A stretch of 43,756 nt of DNA from Lachnospiraceae bacterium (GTDB lineage Bacteria > Bacillota > Clostridia > Lachnospirales > Lachnospiraceae). The stretch is from assembly GCA_030825115.1 (NCBI GenBank), contig JAPJQL010000028.1, positions 1-43,756 of the forward strand, read 5' to 3'. The position numbers were made by a program, and so were the translations under genes. Positions 33,820 to 41,475 of the stretch are shown in pieces (positions within the stretch are counted from its first letter, which is position 1; each line of letters starts with the position of its first letter). The notes under the pieces were generated by a model that was not told where the DNA came from, searched no databases, and saw nothing but the letters and a program-made list of their open reading frames with translations.

Positions 33820-34411
33820 CGCGAGGCGGTGCCGTGATACGAGAAAGCCTCTGGCAGATCAGTGCCCGGATGTCTCATTTTACCGATGCCCGGATTGCGG
33901 CGCGCTGTTTCCTGTGACGGGAGGCAGGGCGGCTGACGGGAAGACGCCAAAAGGCACAGCACCGGACAACGCAGTGCCGAAGGAGGGCGGACCGTCAGGT
34001 TTTGAAATCAGCTGCTGCGGAAGAAAGGCCGAATGGTTAAAGCCTGTGAGCGCCGAAGCGGTAAAAGAGCAGGTGAAGCTTACTTACCAGATTACAGGCG
34101 GCTACAATGACAATGCTGTCAGAGTATCCTGGAGAGCGGCGAAAAAAGAGTATGATCCGGAGTGGATCTACCTGAAGACTTTTACCGGCGGATATCTGAA
34201 ATATGTGACGGACACCAAACGTTCCCCGATGGTCTTTGCCCTGGCGGACACAGATGCGTTTGCCTACTGTGATGAGGACCCGTGTCTGGAATGTGTATTC
34301 CGCTGCAAACGCGGTTTTGTGATCTATGTCTATTCCGGGGAGGTTGGACTGGTGGAGATTCCGCTGGATAAGATGAACGCCCACTGGCAGTCGGGCGCAA
34401 AAGAAAAATAG
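33800..34411 (+). CDS. Desulfoferrodoxin-like protein with zinc ribbon
   Basis: This 203-aa protein has an N-terminal CPDCG and CCGRK that suggest a zinc or rubredoxin-like ribbon. The second half (from about residue 93: LTYQITGGYNDNAVRVSW, WIYLKTFTGGYLKYV, FALADTDAFAYCDEDPC) follows the desulfoferrodoxin/superoxide-reductase fold. The usual HPM...H iron-binding histidines are missing (KKEYDPEWIYL), so the iron centre may be lost or altered. The start is GTG 33800 with AAAGGGGG, overlapping fadK. It might protect or serve the flavoenzymes as an electron carrier; that is inference. Confidence 0.6.
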   Translation: MIEQTFSARRCRDTRKPLADQCPDVSFYRCPDCGALFPVTGGRAADGKTPKGTAPDNAVPKEGGPSGFEISCCGRKAEWLKPVSAEAVKEQVKLTYQITGGYNDNAVRVSWRAAKKEYDPEWIYLKTFTGGYLKYVTDTKRSPMVFALADTDAFAYCDEDPCLECVFRCKRGFVIYVYSGEVGLVEIPLDKMNAHWQSGAKEK

Positions 34412-34456
34412 AGGATGAGGTACGTTTTTGCAAAATACTATAGGAGGGTATTTGCT

Positions 34457-35749
34457 ATGGGGAAACAGAAAACAGGAAATTGCGAAGTGGACTGGAGGAC
34501 AGTTATTGTATTTGTATCAATTGCGTTCAGCTCCCAGTGTGGAGGAGGATTTGCGGCGGGTTCTACGCCGTGGACCTATTTTTTCCATAATACCGGATTT
34601 TACGGGATGCTGCCTGTCGTAACACAGCCGTTCTTCTGCCTGTTCATGCCGCTTGTGGTAGCGGCGATCAACTGTTTTATTATCTATTTCTTTATGAAAT
34701 TTGCCATGGATTTCCGCACGTTTGACTACGGCAGCTTCCTGGCGAAATACGGTTCGCGGTTTTTAGGCGGCAAGCTGGCAAAACCGATGCAGTATGTGTA
34801 TGAATTCAATTTTAACTGGCTGCTCATCGTATGTATGGCGCTTGCCTATTCTTCCTCCGGTTCTGCCCTGGCGGAGCTGACGGGAATTCCCTACATGGCA
34901 ACGACATTCATCGTTGGGATCATCATGCTGATCTTGTGTATGAAGGGAGCTTCCCTTGTCAGGAAAAATGCGGTATTTATGAGTACGGTTATTTTTATCG
35001 CTCTGGTGGTTGCCCATGTCCCGAATCTGATTTATAATCTTGGAACAGGGCGTCTCGCAAATGAGATGGCGGTCATGTCAGACAATATGAATGCCAGCAT
35101 TGCTTCCGGCGCGGGCAGCTTTATCCGGTACCTGCTGATCGCATTTGTCTGGGCGTATATTTTCTCGGGTCAGAACCTGGGCGGATTCGGCGCTTATGTG
35201 AACCATGCACAGCTGTTCACCAACAAGAAAACGCTGCGGTGGGCAGTGATCCTGTCCGTGATCGCAAACTGGGTATTCCTGGAGATGAACGTGATTAACC
35301 TGGCTTCCAACTATTCTGCTGTATACGAAGGATGGGCGGCAGGAAAGGCAGTCTACAGCATCCTGGTAATCCAGAACGGCGTGGGAAATGCGGCGATGAA
35401 GGCGATCATGCTGACCCTGCTTACGATAGCGATATTCTTTGCCACGATTTCCACGGCGATCAATTATGCCCAGGGCTTCAATGACCGCGTGCTGAACTGG
35501 TATCAGAAACGGATCGGCGAGGCGCCGGAAGTATCCGCTCAAAAACGGAACAAGCGCGGCACGGTTCTGACGCTGGTTTACATCTGTCTGACCTGGGGCG
35601 TATCCCAGGCAGGACTCACGGCTCTGGTATCCAAGGGGCTGACACTGGTATCCTATATCACGCTGTTTACGCTGATCTTCCCGACCATTGCCAATGTGGT
35701 GATCGGCTGGGCGGATGCCGACTACAGTAAACTGAAGAAAGAAAAATAG
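34457..35749 (+). CDS. YkvI-like membrane transporter
   Basis: This 430-aa multi-pass protein (about 10-12 helices) begins after a short basic segment with VFVSIAFSSQCGGGFAAGS, similar to the glycine-rich unwound first helix of YkvI/APC-type transporters. Later helices include FIVGIIMLILCMKGASLV and ISLFTLIFPTIANVVIG-like sequence. ATG 34457 is chosen because AGGAGGG lies 8 nt upstream; the frame is open from 34415. It probably imports or exports an organic acid or amino-acid-like substrate for this pathway; the substrate is unknown. Confidence 0.72.
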   Translation: MGKQKTGNCEVDWRTVIVFVSIAFSSQCGGGFAAGSTPWTYFFHNTGFYGMLPVVTQPFFCLFMPLVVAAINCFIIYFFMKFAMDFRTFDYGSFLAKYGSRFLGGKLAKPMQYVYEFNFNWLLIVCMALAYSSSGSALAELTGIPYMATTFIVGIIMLILCMKGASLVRKNAVFMSTVIFIALVVAHVPNLIYNLGTGRLANEMAVMSDNMNASIASGAGSFIRYLLIAFVWAYIFSGQNLGGFGAYVNHAQLFTNKKTLRWAVILSVIANWVFLEMNVINLASNYSAVYEGWAAGKAVYSILVIQNGVGNAAMKAIMLTLLTIAIFFATISTAINYAQGFNDRVLNWYQKRIGEAPEVSAQKRNKRGTVLTLVYICLTWGVSQAGLTALVSKGLTLVSYITLFTLIFPTIANVVIGWADADYSKLKKEK

Positions 35750-35809
35750 AGGTGGCTGCGAGAAAAGCCGGCAGTTACGACAATACAAAAAGGAAATGGA
35801 GGATTACAT

Positions 35810-37111
35810 ATGTTAGCGACAATTGGTTTGATAGTTGCCATCACGCTGCTGGTCATCATGATCATCAAGGGCATTGACATGATCACCGCAACCGTGATCA
35901 CGGCATCGATTATCCTGGTTACCAGCGGGCTGGATTTCTGGGAAGGGCTTCTCACCACATTTTCCGGCGGAGCAGGCGGCTTCGTTGCGTCCTGGTTTTT
36001 GATTCTGGGACTTGGCGGTATCTTTGGCCAGCTGGTTTTGGAGACCGGGCTTGCGACTAAGATCGCGAAGACTCTGACAGAAAAACTGGGGACGAAGATG
36101 GTAGGTCTGGTCATCCTGATCTGTACCTTCTTTATCACTCTGCTTGGAATCAACGGATATATCATGGTGTTTGTGCTGTATCCGATCGCCGACAACCTGC
36201 TTCGCCAGAACAAGATGGACCGCCGTGTGCTGCCGTTTCTTCTGCTGGGCGGCGGTGCTGCTGCAAACGGATTTGCCTATTCCCTGGATATCTGCAACGT
36301 ACTGCCGAGCAATTATCTGAGCACGTCCCTCGGGTCTGCTCCGGGCCTGTCTTTCGTATTTACGGCTATCCTGGCAGTCTGCTACTTTGCATACTTTAAC
36401 TATGCGCAGAAAAAGAGCCATAAGGAGCATACGGATGAGGAGCTTTTAGCGATGTACTCTGCGGACAGCACGATCATGAGCGATGACGAGCTTCCGGGAA
36501 TCGTCCTTTCCGTGCTACCGTTCGTAGTGGTTCTGGGAGCTGTTGTCGTAACCTCAGGCTGGGGGACATCCAACAGTATCCTCTTCTCGCTGGTGATCGG
36601 CATCCTGCTGATCATCGTGACACAGTTTAAGCATATCAAGAATATGAAGTCTTCCATCAAGACAGGCAGCAGCTCGGGCTTAAGCTCCATGCTGACCGTT
36701 GCGGCTGTCATGGGTCTTTCCAAGGTCCTGGGCGCTTCCCCGGCATTCCAGAGCCTGCAGGTAGCGGTACTGGAGATGAATATGCCGGCTTATCTGAAGG
36801 CGTTTTTCGGAACGACGGTGCTGACCGGTCTGACCGGTTCGGCAATCTCTGGTGAGACGATCTTTATGGAAAGCTTTGGCCAGGCATTTGTGGATATGGG
36901 CATAAACGTACAGGCGCTGCACAGGATTGTTACCGAATCTGCATTGATCTTAAACAAACTGCCGAACTCTTCGGTTGCGATTCTTACGATGTCAATCTGC
37001 GGATGCAGCCTGAAGGAGAGCTATAAGCACATCATCCTTGGTACGACGATTCCGGCGTTTGTGGCCGGTCTTGTGATCGCTTTGATGGCGACGGCGGGGA
37101 TTATCATTTAA
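35810..37111 (+). CDS. GntP-family carboxylate permease
   Basis: This 433-aa transporter of the GntP/gluconate-type ion:carboxylate family has about 12 helices. Typical stretches are ILGLGGIFGQLVLETGLA, LLGINGYIMVFVLYPIADNL, LLGGGAAANGFAYSLD and ALILNKLPNSSVAILTM. AATGGAGG precedes the ATG. It probably exchanges or imports the acid used by the upstream enzymes. It closes the operon and is followed by a strong terminator. Confidence 0.83.
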   Translation: MLATIGLIVAITLLVIMIIKGIDMITATVITASIILVTSGLDFWEGLLTTFSGGAGGFVASWFLILGLGGIFGQLVLETGLATKIAKTLTEKLGTKMVGLVILICTFFITLLGINGYIMVFVLYPIADNLLRQNKMDRRVLPFLLLGGGAAANGFAYSLDICNVLPSNYLSTSLGSAPGLSFVFTAILAVCYFAYFNYAQKKSHKEHTDEELLAMYSADSTIMSDDELPGIVLSVLPFVVVLGAVVVTSGWGTSNSILFSLVIGILLIIVTQFKHIKNMKSSIKTGSSSGLSSMLTVAAVMGLSKVLGASPAFQSLQVAVLEMNMPAYLKAFFGTTVLTGLTGSAISGETIFMESFGQAFVDMGINVQALHRIVTESALILNKLPNSSVAILTMSICGCSLKESYKHIILGTTIPAFVAGLVIALMATAGIII

Positions 37112-37124
37112 ATTGGCAAAAGCC

Positions 37125-37187
37125 GGCCGCTAAACATGGAACTGCTCCTGGAAAAGAGCAGTTCGCTGTTTAGCGGCCGTGTTTTTG
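37125..37187 (+). terminator. Operon terminator
   Basis: GGCCGCTAAACA (37125-37136) pairs with TGTTTAGCGGCC (37167-37178), and an inner GAACTGCTC/GAGCAGTTC extends the stem. GTGTTTTTGTC follows. It separates the acyl-CoA operon from the LysR gene on the other strand. Confidence 0.93.
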
Positions 37188-37209
37188 TCAATTTTTAATT
37201 TTTAATCCG

Positions 37210-38094
37210 TTACGGCAGATTCAGCTCATGCGCCACCACAAAATCCGCAAACGCCTCCACCGCCGATGAGATAAAATTCTTTTTACTGTAAGTCATATAG
37301 ATCAGCCGTGTATCCTTCGGGACATCGGTTAGTTTGATGAAGACCAGGTTATCGAACTGTTTTAAAAACGGTGTCCTTGCCACGATCGCGGCCAGCTGAG
37401 TCTCGGAGATGATACCTCCGATGGAAAGTTCATCATCATATGCGAAGGTAGCCTCCACATCGCGCTCCTTCAAAAGCCTGCGCACCACCTTGCCGATCGG
37501 GATCGTGTCGCGGTAAGTGGTCAGATGGTATTCCTTCAGCTCGCTGAGTTTGATCTCCGTCCTCTCTGCCAGCGGGTGTGTGTCGTTGACGATAACGATC
37601 AGCTCCTGCGCCATGATCGGGACGAACACCAGATCCGTCTCATCTTCTACCATAGAGCAGAATCCGATATCGTATTTCCCCGTAGCCACGCCGTGGGCTA
37701 CATCAATGGACATCCCATGATAGATGTTGAATTTCGTCAGCTTGTTTGTCTTCATATAGTTCTGGATGGCAGTAGGAAGAAAGTCGCCAAGCAGGGTCGG
37801 GATGCACCCGACATCGATCGTCCCGCTGATCTGCCCGGAGTGCTTCTTCATGGCGGCGATGCCGCGCTCCAGCTCATTGAGCGATGCGGAGACGTGCTGG
37901 TAAAATTCACGTCCGTATTTGGTGAGCTTGACGTTGCGCCCTTCCTTCTGGAATAAGGAAATCCCCAATTCCTGTTCCAGAGAAGCGATGGAATCGCTCA
38001 GAGAGGGCTGTGTGATGTAAAGCTCTTTGGCGGCCCTGGTATAATGCTGAAGCTCCGCCAGTTTTCGGAAATAGTAAAGCTGTGAAAGATTCAT
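37210..38094 (-). CDS. LysR-family transcriptional regulator
   Basis: This 294-aa LysR regulator has an N-terminal winged HTH (1-60; LYYFRKLAELQHYTRAAKEL, ITQPSLSDSI) and a C-terminal effector-binding domain (about 90-290; IDVGCIPTLLGDFLP, YDIGFCSM). ATG 38094 is chosen because it gives the family's MNLSQLYYF start and has GGGGG upstream; the frame is open to 38142. Lying at the end of the acyl-CoA operon and divergent from the MBL gene, it could control either. An acid or CoA ester may be the effector (inference). Confidence 0.9.
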   Translation of the reverse strand: MNLSQLYYFRKLAELQHYTRAAKELYITQPSLSDSIASLEQELGISLFQKEGRNVKLTKYGREFYQHVSASLNELERGIAAMKKHSGQISGTIDVGCIPTLLGDFLPTAIQNYMKTNKLTKFNIYHGMSIDVAHGVATGKYDIGFCSMVEDETDLVFVPIMAQELIVIVNDTHPLAERTEIKLSELKEYHLTTYRDTIPIGKVVRRLLKERDVEATFAYDDELSIGGIISETQLAAIVARTPFLKQFDNLVFIKLTDVPKDTRLIYMTYSKKNFISSAVEAFADFVVAHELNLP

Positions 38095-38154
38095 TTGAAA
38101 CCCCCTGTGTACTTTGTGTGTACCTTGTCTAATAATTAACATAAGCTAATTCTA

Positions 38155-38182
38155 ATTATACACCAAAGATTTTATTTGACAA
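38155..38182 (-). promoter_or_regulatory. Promoter of the LysR gene
   Basis: On the minus strand TTGTCA (38182-38177) and TATAAT (38160-38155) are 16 bp apart. Its -35 overlaps that of the plus-strand promoter. Confidence 0.6.
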
Positions 38183-38204
38183 CTGAATTCGAAGTTTCTA
38201 CAAT
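38176..38204 (+). promoter_or_regulatory. Promoter of the MBL-fold gene
   Basis: Consensus TTGACA (38176-38181) and TACAAT (38199-38204) are 17 bp apart. Transcription would start near 38211, giving a leader of about 190 nt before the MBL start. Confidence 0.65.
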
Positions 38205-38229
38205 GGATGTAATAGACCAGGACGGCGCG

Positions 38230-38288
38230 AAAAATAGAGCAAAAGCAGGCGTTAAGCTTGCTTATAAGACTGTTTTTGCTCTATTTTT
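38230..38288 (+). terminator. Terminator-like hairpin inside the MBL leader
   Basis: A 19-bp stem (38230-38248 with 38270-38288, one G-U) ends in ATTTTT. It lies just after the promoter at 38176 and before the gene, where a terminator makes sense mainly as a regulated attenuator. Confidence 0.7.
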
Positions 38289-38290
38289 CA

Positions 38291-38352
38291 CATCGGATGG
38301 ACATCCGATGCTTCTTGACTGGATTTTTCAGTCAAGAAGATGAGCCGTCCAG
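38291..38352 (+). ncRNA. Conserved stem-loop element, site B
   Basis: CATCGGAT/ATCCGATG (38291-38310) is followed by CTTCTTGACTG (38311-38321), loop GATTTTT, CAGTCAAGAAG (38329-38339), a perfect 11-bp stem, then ATGAGCCGTCC. The second stem, its T-rich loop and its 3' tail match site A at 30244-30285, with paired changes preserved. The RNA class is not recognised. Confidence 0.55.
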
Positions 38353-38403
38353 GACAGTTATCATATATAATCAGAAAGAAAAAGGACAGGGAGGATTGCT
38401 GCC

Positions 38404-39411
38404 ATGCAGGAGATTTACCACAATATATTTCAGGAGGTCATCGACTATCATGACCGGCATATCAGCCCGAGGAATCTCTATATTGTCCGCCAGCCGGAGC
38501 GGAGTCTGATGGTAGATACGTCGTTCCGGTATGAGAGAGACCTGCAGATCGTGACAGAGATGATCGGGCAGCTGGGGATTGATTACCGGCAGCTGGATAT
38601 TTTCATCACCCATGACCATCCGGACCACTCGGGGCTTGTTCCGGACCTGGCCGCGAGAGGGGCAAGGATCCTGATGAACCCGGAGGAGACCAGAAAGCGG
38701 GCGGATCTGCTGCACTGCTATCTGGCGGACGCGTCATCCAGGATTGAAAATCTTCGCACCGTCGGCGTGACGGAGGAGAAGACTCCGGATGTATATCAGG
38801 CAATCATGGAATATACAAGCCGCGCATATGGCGAACGGAAAGAACAGCCGGATTTTGAGTTTGTCCCGGTCCATGCAGGCGAAGTGCTGGAGTATGGGGA
38901 GTACCGTTTTGAAATCATTTCCCTGAAGGGGCATACGTTTGGCCAGTGCGGGCTTTATGAGGCGGCGCACAGGCTTTTGTTCTGTGGAGACCAGATCATG
39001 ACGACGATCGTGCCGATCGTGGGAAGCCAGCAAAAGGACCTGGGGCTTTTGAAATGTTATCTGCAGTCTTTGGGGGAGCTGAAGCATAAGTATGCCGGCT
39101 GCCGTCTGCTTTCCTGCCATTACGGAGCGATTGAAGACGTGGCAGGCGAGGCGGACCGGATCATCATCGGTTATATGGATAAATGCGGGATCATGAAGAA
39201 GGTGCTGGAGGAGAGCGATGTACCGCTTACCACCAGGGATGTGGGGGTGCGTGCGTATGGCAGGAGCCAGGGACCGCCGGATTACAGCCATTTCTTTTCC
39301 TGTACCCAGATATGGGCAAAGACGTTTTCCTGCCTGGAATATATGTATGGGGAAGGGTTTGTGGAGCGGGAGGAAGCAGATGGGATTTTATACTGGAACA
39401 TAAAAAAATAA
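38404..39411 (+). CDS. Metallo-beta-lactamase-fold hydrolase
   Basis: This 335-aa MBL-fold protein has metal ligands THDHPDHSG (His70, His72, Asp74, His75), a later His in KGHTFGQCGLY, Asp in LFCGDQIM and His in LLSCHYGA. The last about 90 residues form a helical/winged domain (CIMKKVLEE-like, TRDVGVRAYGR). It resembles MBL hydrolases that act on thioesters or other small molecules; it has no flavodoxin domain, so it is not a flavodiiron protein. Expression is probably set by the structured leader. Confidence 0.82.
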   Translation: MQEIYHNIFQEVIDYHDRHISPRNLYIVRQPERSLMVDTSFRYERDLQIVTEMIGQLGIDYRQLDIFITHDHPDHSGLVPDLAARGARILMNPEETRKRADLLHCYLADASSRIENLRTVGVTEEKTPDVYQAIMEYTSRAYGERKEQPDFEFVPVHAGEVLEYGEYRFEIISLKGHTFGQCGLYEAAHRLLFCGDQIMTTIVPIVGSQQKDLGLLKCYLQSLGELKHKYAGCRLLSCHYGAIEDVAGEADRIIIGYMDKCGIMKKVLEESDVPLTTRDVGVRAYGRSQGPPDYSHFFSCTQIWAKTFSCLEYMYGEGFVEREEADGILYWNIKK

Positions 39412-39414
39412 GCG

Positions 39415-39462
39415 TTGACAGAACCACCTTTGATTGTTAAAATAAAAACGGTCTCATGGAGA
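39415..39462 (+). promoter_or_regulatory. Promoter of the C_GCAxxG_C_C gene
   Basis: TTGACA (39415-39420) and TAAAAT (39438-39443) are 17 bp apart. Immediately after, GGTCTCATGGAGAC forms a small inverted repeat near the start of transcription and could be an operator. Confidence 0.6.
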
Positions 39463-39494
39463 CAAAATAACAATACAAAAGGGGAACAAGAACT

Positions 39495-39950
39495 ATGATG
39501 AAATCAAGGGCGCAAATTGCAGTGGATTATTACGTAAAGAGCGGATACAACTGTTCACAGGCAATCGCAGTTACTTACGCAGATCTGCTGGATCTGGACC
39601 CAATGACCTGTTTTAAAGGCATGGAAGCATTCGGGTGCGGAATGGGCGGGATGAGCGGCACCTGCGGCGCTGTTTCCGGCGCGGTCTATCTTTGCGGCTT
39701 CATCGCGAGTACCGGCAATATGGATGACGACAGAAAGAACAAATCCAAACAGGAATCCTATGCCATGTCCAAGCGTCTTACGAACGCATTTATGGAAAAG
39801 AATAAGACGATCACATGTCAGGATATGAAAGGGCCTTCGGCGCCTCATTTCCATTCCTGCCTGGACTGTATTGCAGATGCGGCGATCCTGGTGGAGGAGC
39901 AGATCTTCCCGGGGCAGTTTGAAGCATCTGACTACTATGATAAAAAATAA
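39495..39950 (+). CDS. C_GCAxxG_C_C family redox protein
   Basis: This 151-aa protein has the cysteine pattern of the C_GCAxxG_C_C (TIGR01909) family: YNCSQAI, CFKGMEAFGCGMGGMSGTCGAVSGA and HSCLDCIADA. The family is linked to redox or metal-cluster proteins, but its biochemical role is unclear. AAAGGGG precedes the ATG. The next gene, a TauE/SafE permease, follows after 24 nt and is probably co-transcribed, pointing to sulfur-compound handling (inference). Confidence 0.88.
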   Translation: MMKSRAQIAVDYYVKSGYNCSQAIAVTYADLLDLDPMTCFKGMEAFGCGMGGMSGTCGAVSGAVYLCGFIASTGNMDDDRKNKSKQESYAMSKRLTNAFMEKNKTITCQDMKGPSAPHFHSCLDCIADAAILVEEQIFPGQFEASDYYDKK

Positions 39951-39974
39951 TACAAAAATCCAGGGAGAAGCAAA

Positions 39975-40811
39975 ATGACATATATCATCTTTTTTGCAGT
40001 TAGTATTTTTGCATCGGTTGTCGGAGCGATCTGCGGAGTGGGAGGCGGAGTGTTCATGAAGCCGGCTCTGGATGCCGTGGGCGTCCTTCCGGTAAATACC
40101 ATCACATTTTTATCTACATGTACCGTGATCGCCATGACAAGCTATAATGTCATCAGTTCTGCCGTCAGCACGAAGAAGGGCGGCGACGAAAACCTGATCG
40201 ACTGGTCGCTCACGACCTGGCTGGGAATCGGCTCCGGAATCGGAGGCGTGATCGGAAAATTTATCTACCAGGCCATCAAAGCATCATTTGAGAATCAGAA
40301 CATGGTCGGTGGTTACCAGGCGCTTGCCCTGCTTGTAGCAGTTGGGCTGACGCTTGTCTATACCCTGAACAAAAAGAAGTTAAAAGAGTACCGGGTGGAG
40401 AATAAATTTGCACTGCTTTTACTTGGGTTTGGCCTGGGAACGCTTTCTTCGTTCGTGGGAATCGGCGGCGGTCCGATGAACCTGGCTGTGCTTTTCTTCT
40501 TCTTGTCCATGCCGACGAAGACTGCGGCACAGAATTCTCTGTACATGATCTTGATCTCCCAGGTGATGAGCCTTATCACAACCTTTGCACAGGGGGATGT
40601 GCCAAAGGCATTATATGAAACGGTAGATCCGGGACTTTATGTAATGCTGATAGGAATGATCTTTTGTGGCATCTATGGCGGAATCCTTGGAAAGAAGATC
40701 AACAAAAAGATCCCGTCATCATCTGTGGATAAGCTGTTTATCTTTTTGATGATTGTGATCATAGCATTGTGCGTGTGGAATGCCTACAGCAAGCTGTTTG
40801 CAGTCCTGTAA
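39975..40811 (+). CDS. TauE/SafE-family sulfite or sulfonate permease
   Basis: This 278-aa membrane protein has about eight helices in two related halves. VVGAICGVGGGVFMKPAL and LGTLSSFVGIGGGPMNLA are the paired glycine-rich motifs of the TauE/SafE family, which moves sulfite, sulfoacetate or other anions. AGGGAGAA precedes the ATG. It is co-transcribed with the cysteine-rich protein. The actual substrate is not determined. Confidence 0.88.
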   Translation: MTYIIFFAVSIFASVVGAICGVGGGVFMKPALDAVGVLPVNTITFLSTCTVIAMTSYNVISSAVSTKKGGDENLIDWSLTTWLGIGSGIGGVIGKFIYQAIKASFENQNMVGGYQALALLVAVGLTLVYTLNKKKLKEYRVENKFALLLLGFGLGTLSSFVGIGGGPMNLAVLFFFLSMPTKTAAQNSLYMILISQVMSLITTFAQGDVPKALYETVDPGLYVMLIGMIFCGIYGGILGKKINKKIPSSSVDKLFIFLMIVIIALCVWNAYSKLFAVL

Positions 40812-40857
40812 AAGCATTGTTAAATCGGGAATTTTGCCTTTTTTTACAGGAAAACCC

Positions 40858-40939
40858 TTGCAATTAACATAATCTGGTGCTATACTACATAAGATAACAT
40901 GATAGAATGACGAATAGAGAGTGGACGCGAGTCCACTCT
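40858..40939 (+). promoter_or_regulatory. Promoter and leader hairpin of rimP-nusA-infB
   Basis: TTGCAA (40858-40863) and TATACT (40881-40886) are 17 bp apart. The leader then forms AGAGTGGAC (40918-40926)/GTCCACTCT (40931-40939) with a GCGA tetraloop. No T-run follows, so it is a stable leader hairpin rather than a terminator; NusA autoregulation is possible. Confidence 0.65.
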
Positions 40940-40978
40940 TCGTTTATGTAATGAGCATGAACTGTGAGGTGAGAAGGC

Positions 40979-41446
40979 ATGGCAAGAAGAGAAGTATATG
41001 AGGCAAAGACGGAAAAGTTTTTGCTTCCGCTGCTTGAGAAGCACCAGTTTGAGCTGGTGGATGTGGAATATGTCAAGGAGGCGGGGAACTGGTATCTGCG
41101 CGCATACATTGACAAAGAGGGCGGCATCACGGTGGACGACTGTGAGGTCATCAGCCGGGCATTGAGCGACTGGCTGGACCAGGAGGATTTTATCGAAGAC
41201 AGCTACATCATGGAGGTAAGTTCGCCGGGGCTTGGGCGTCCGCTGAAAAAGGATAAGGATTTTGAGCGGAGCATGGGCGATGAAGTAGATGTAAAGCTTT
41301 ATAAGGCGCGGAACAAACAGAAGGAATATACCGGGATCCTGAAGGCGTATGATAAGGATACCGTGACGATAGAGCTGGAGGACGGCACGGACGAAGTATT
41401 TACCCGGGCGGAGATTGCGCTGATCAGACTGGCATTTGATTTTTAA
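40979..41446 (+). CDS. rimP: Ribosome maturation factor RimP
   Basis: This 155-aa RimP, needed for 30S subunit maturation, has typical motifs FELVDVEYVKEAGNWYLRAY, DKEGGITVDDCEVISRAL, IMEVSSPGLGRPLKKDKDFE and a C-terminal SH3-like barrel (YTGILKAYDKDTVTIELE). GAGGTGAG precedes the ATG. First gene of the conserved transcription/translation operon. Confidence 0.96.
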   Translation: MARREVYEAKTEKFLLPLLEKHQFELVDVEYVKEAGNWYLRAYIDKEGGITVDDCEVISRALSDWLDQEDFIEDSYIMEVSSPGLGRPLKKDKDFERSMGDEVDVKLYKARNKQKEYTGILKAYDKDTVTIELEDGTDEVFTRAEIALIRLAFDF

Positions 41447-41475
41447 ACACGGAAACGATTTAGGAGGATAAAATC

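Larger units (their letters stand above)
38095..38403. other. Divergent control region and structured leader
   Basis: No ORF. It holds overlapping divergent promoters (38155-38204), a 19-bp terminator-like hairpin (38230-38288), an 8-bp hairpin (38291-38310) and the conserved stem-loop site B (38311-38352). All three RNA elements would lie in the leader of the MBL mRNA. CAGGGAGG lies before ATG 38404. Confidence 0.65.

Noticed and set aside
38404..39411. Flavodiiron protein (FprA)
   Set aside because: The MBL domain is present but there is no C-terminal flavodoxin domain and the metal-ligand pattern is that of MBL hydrolases.
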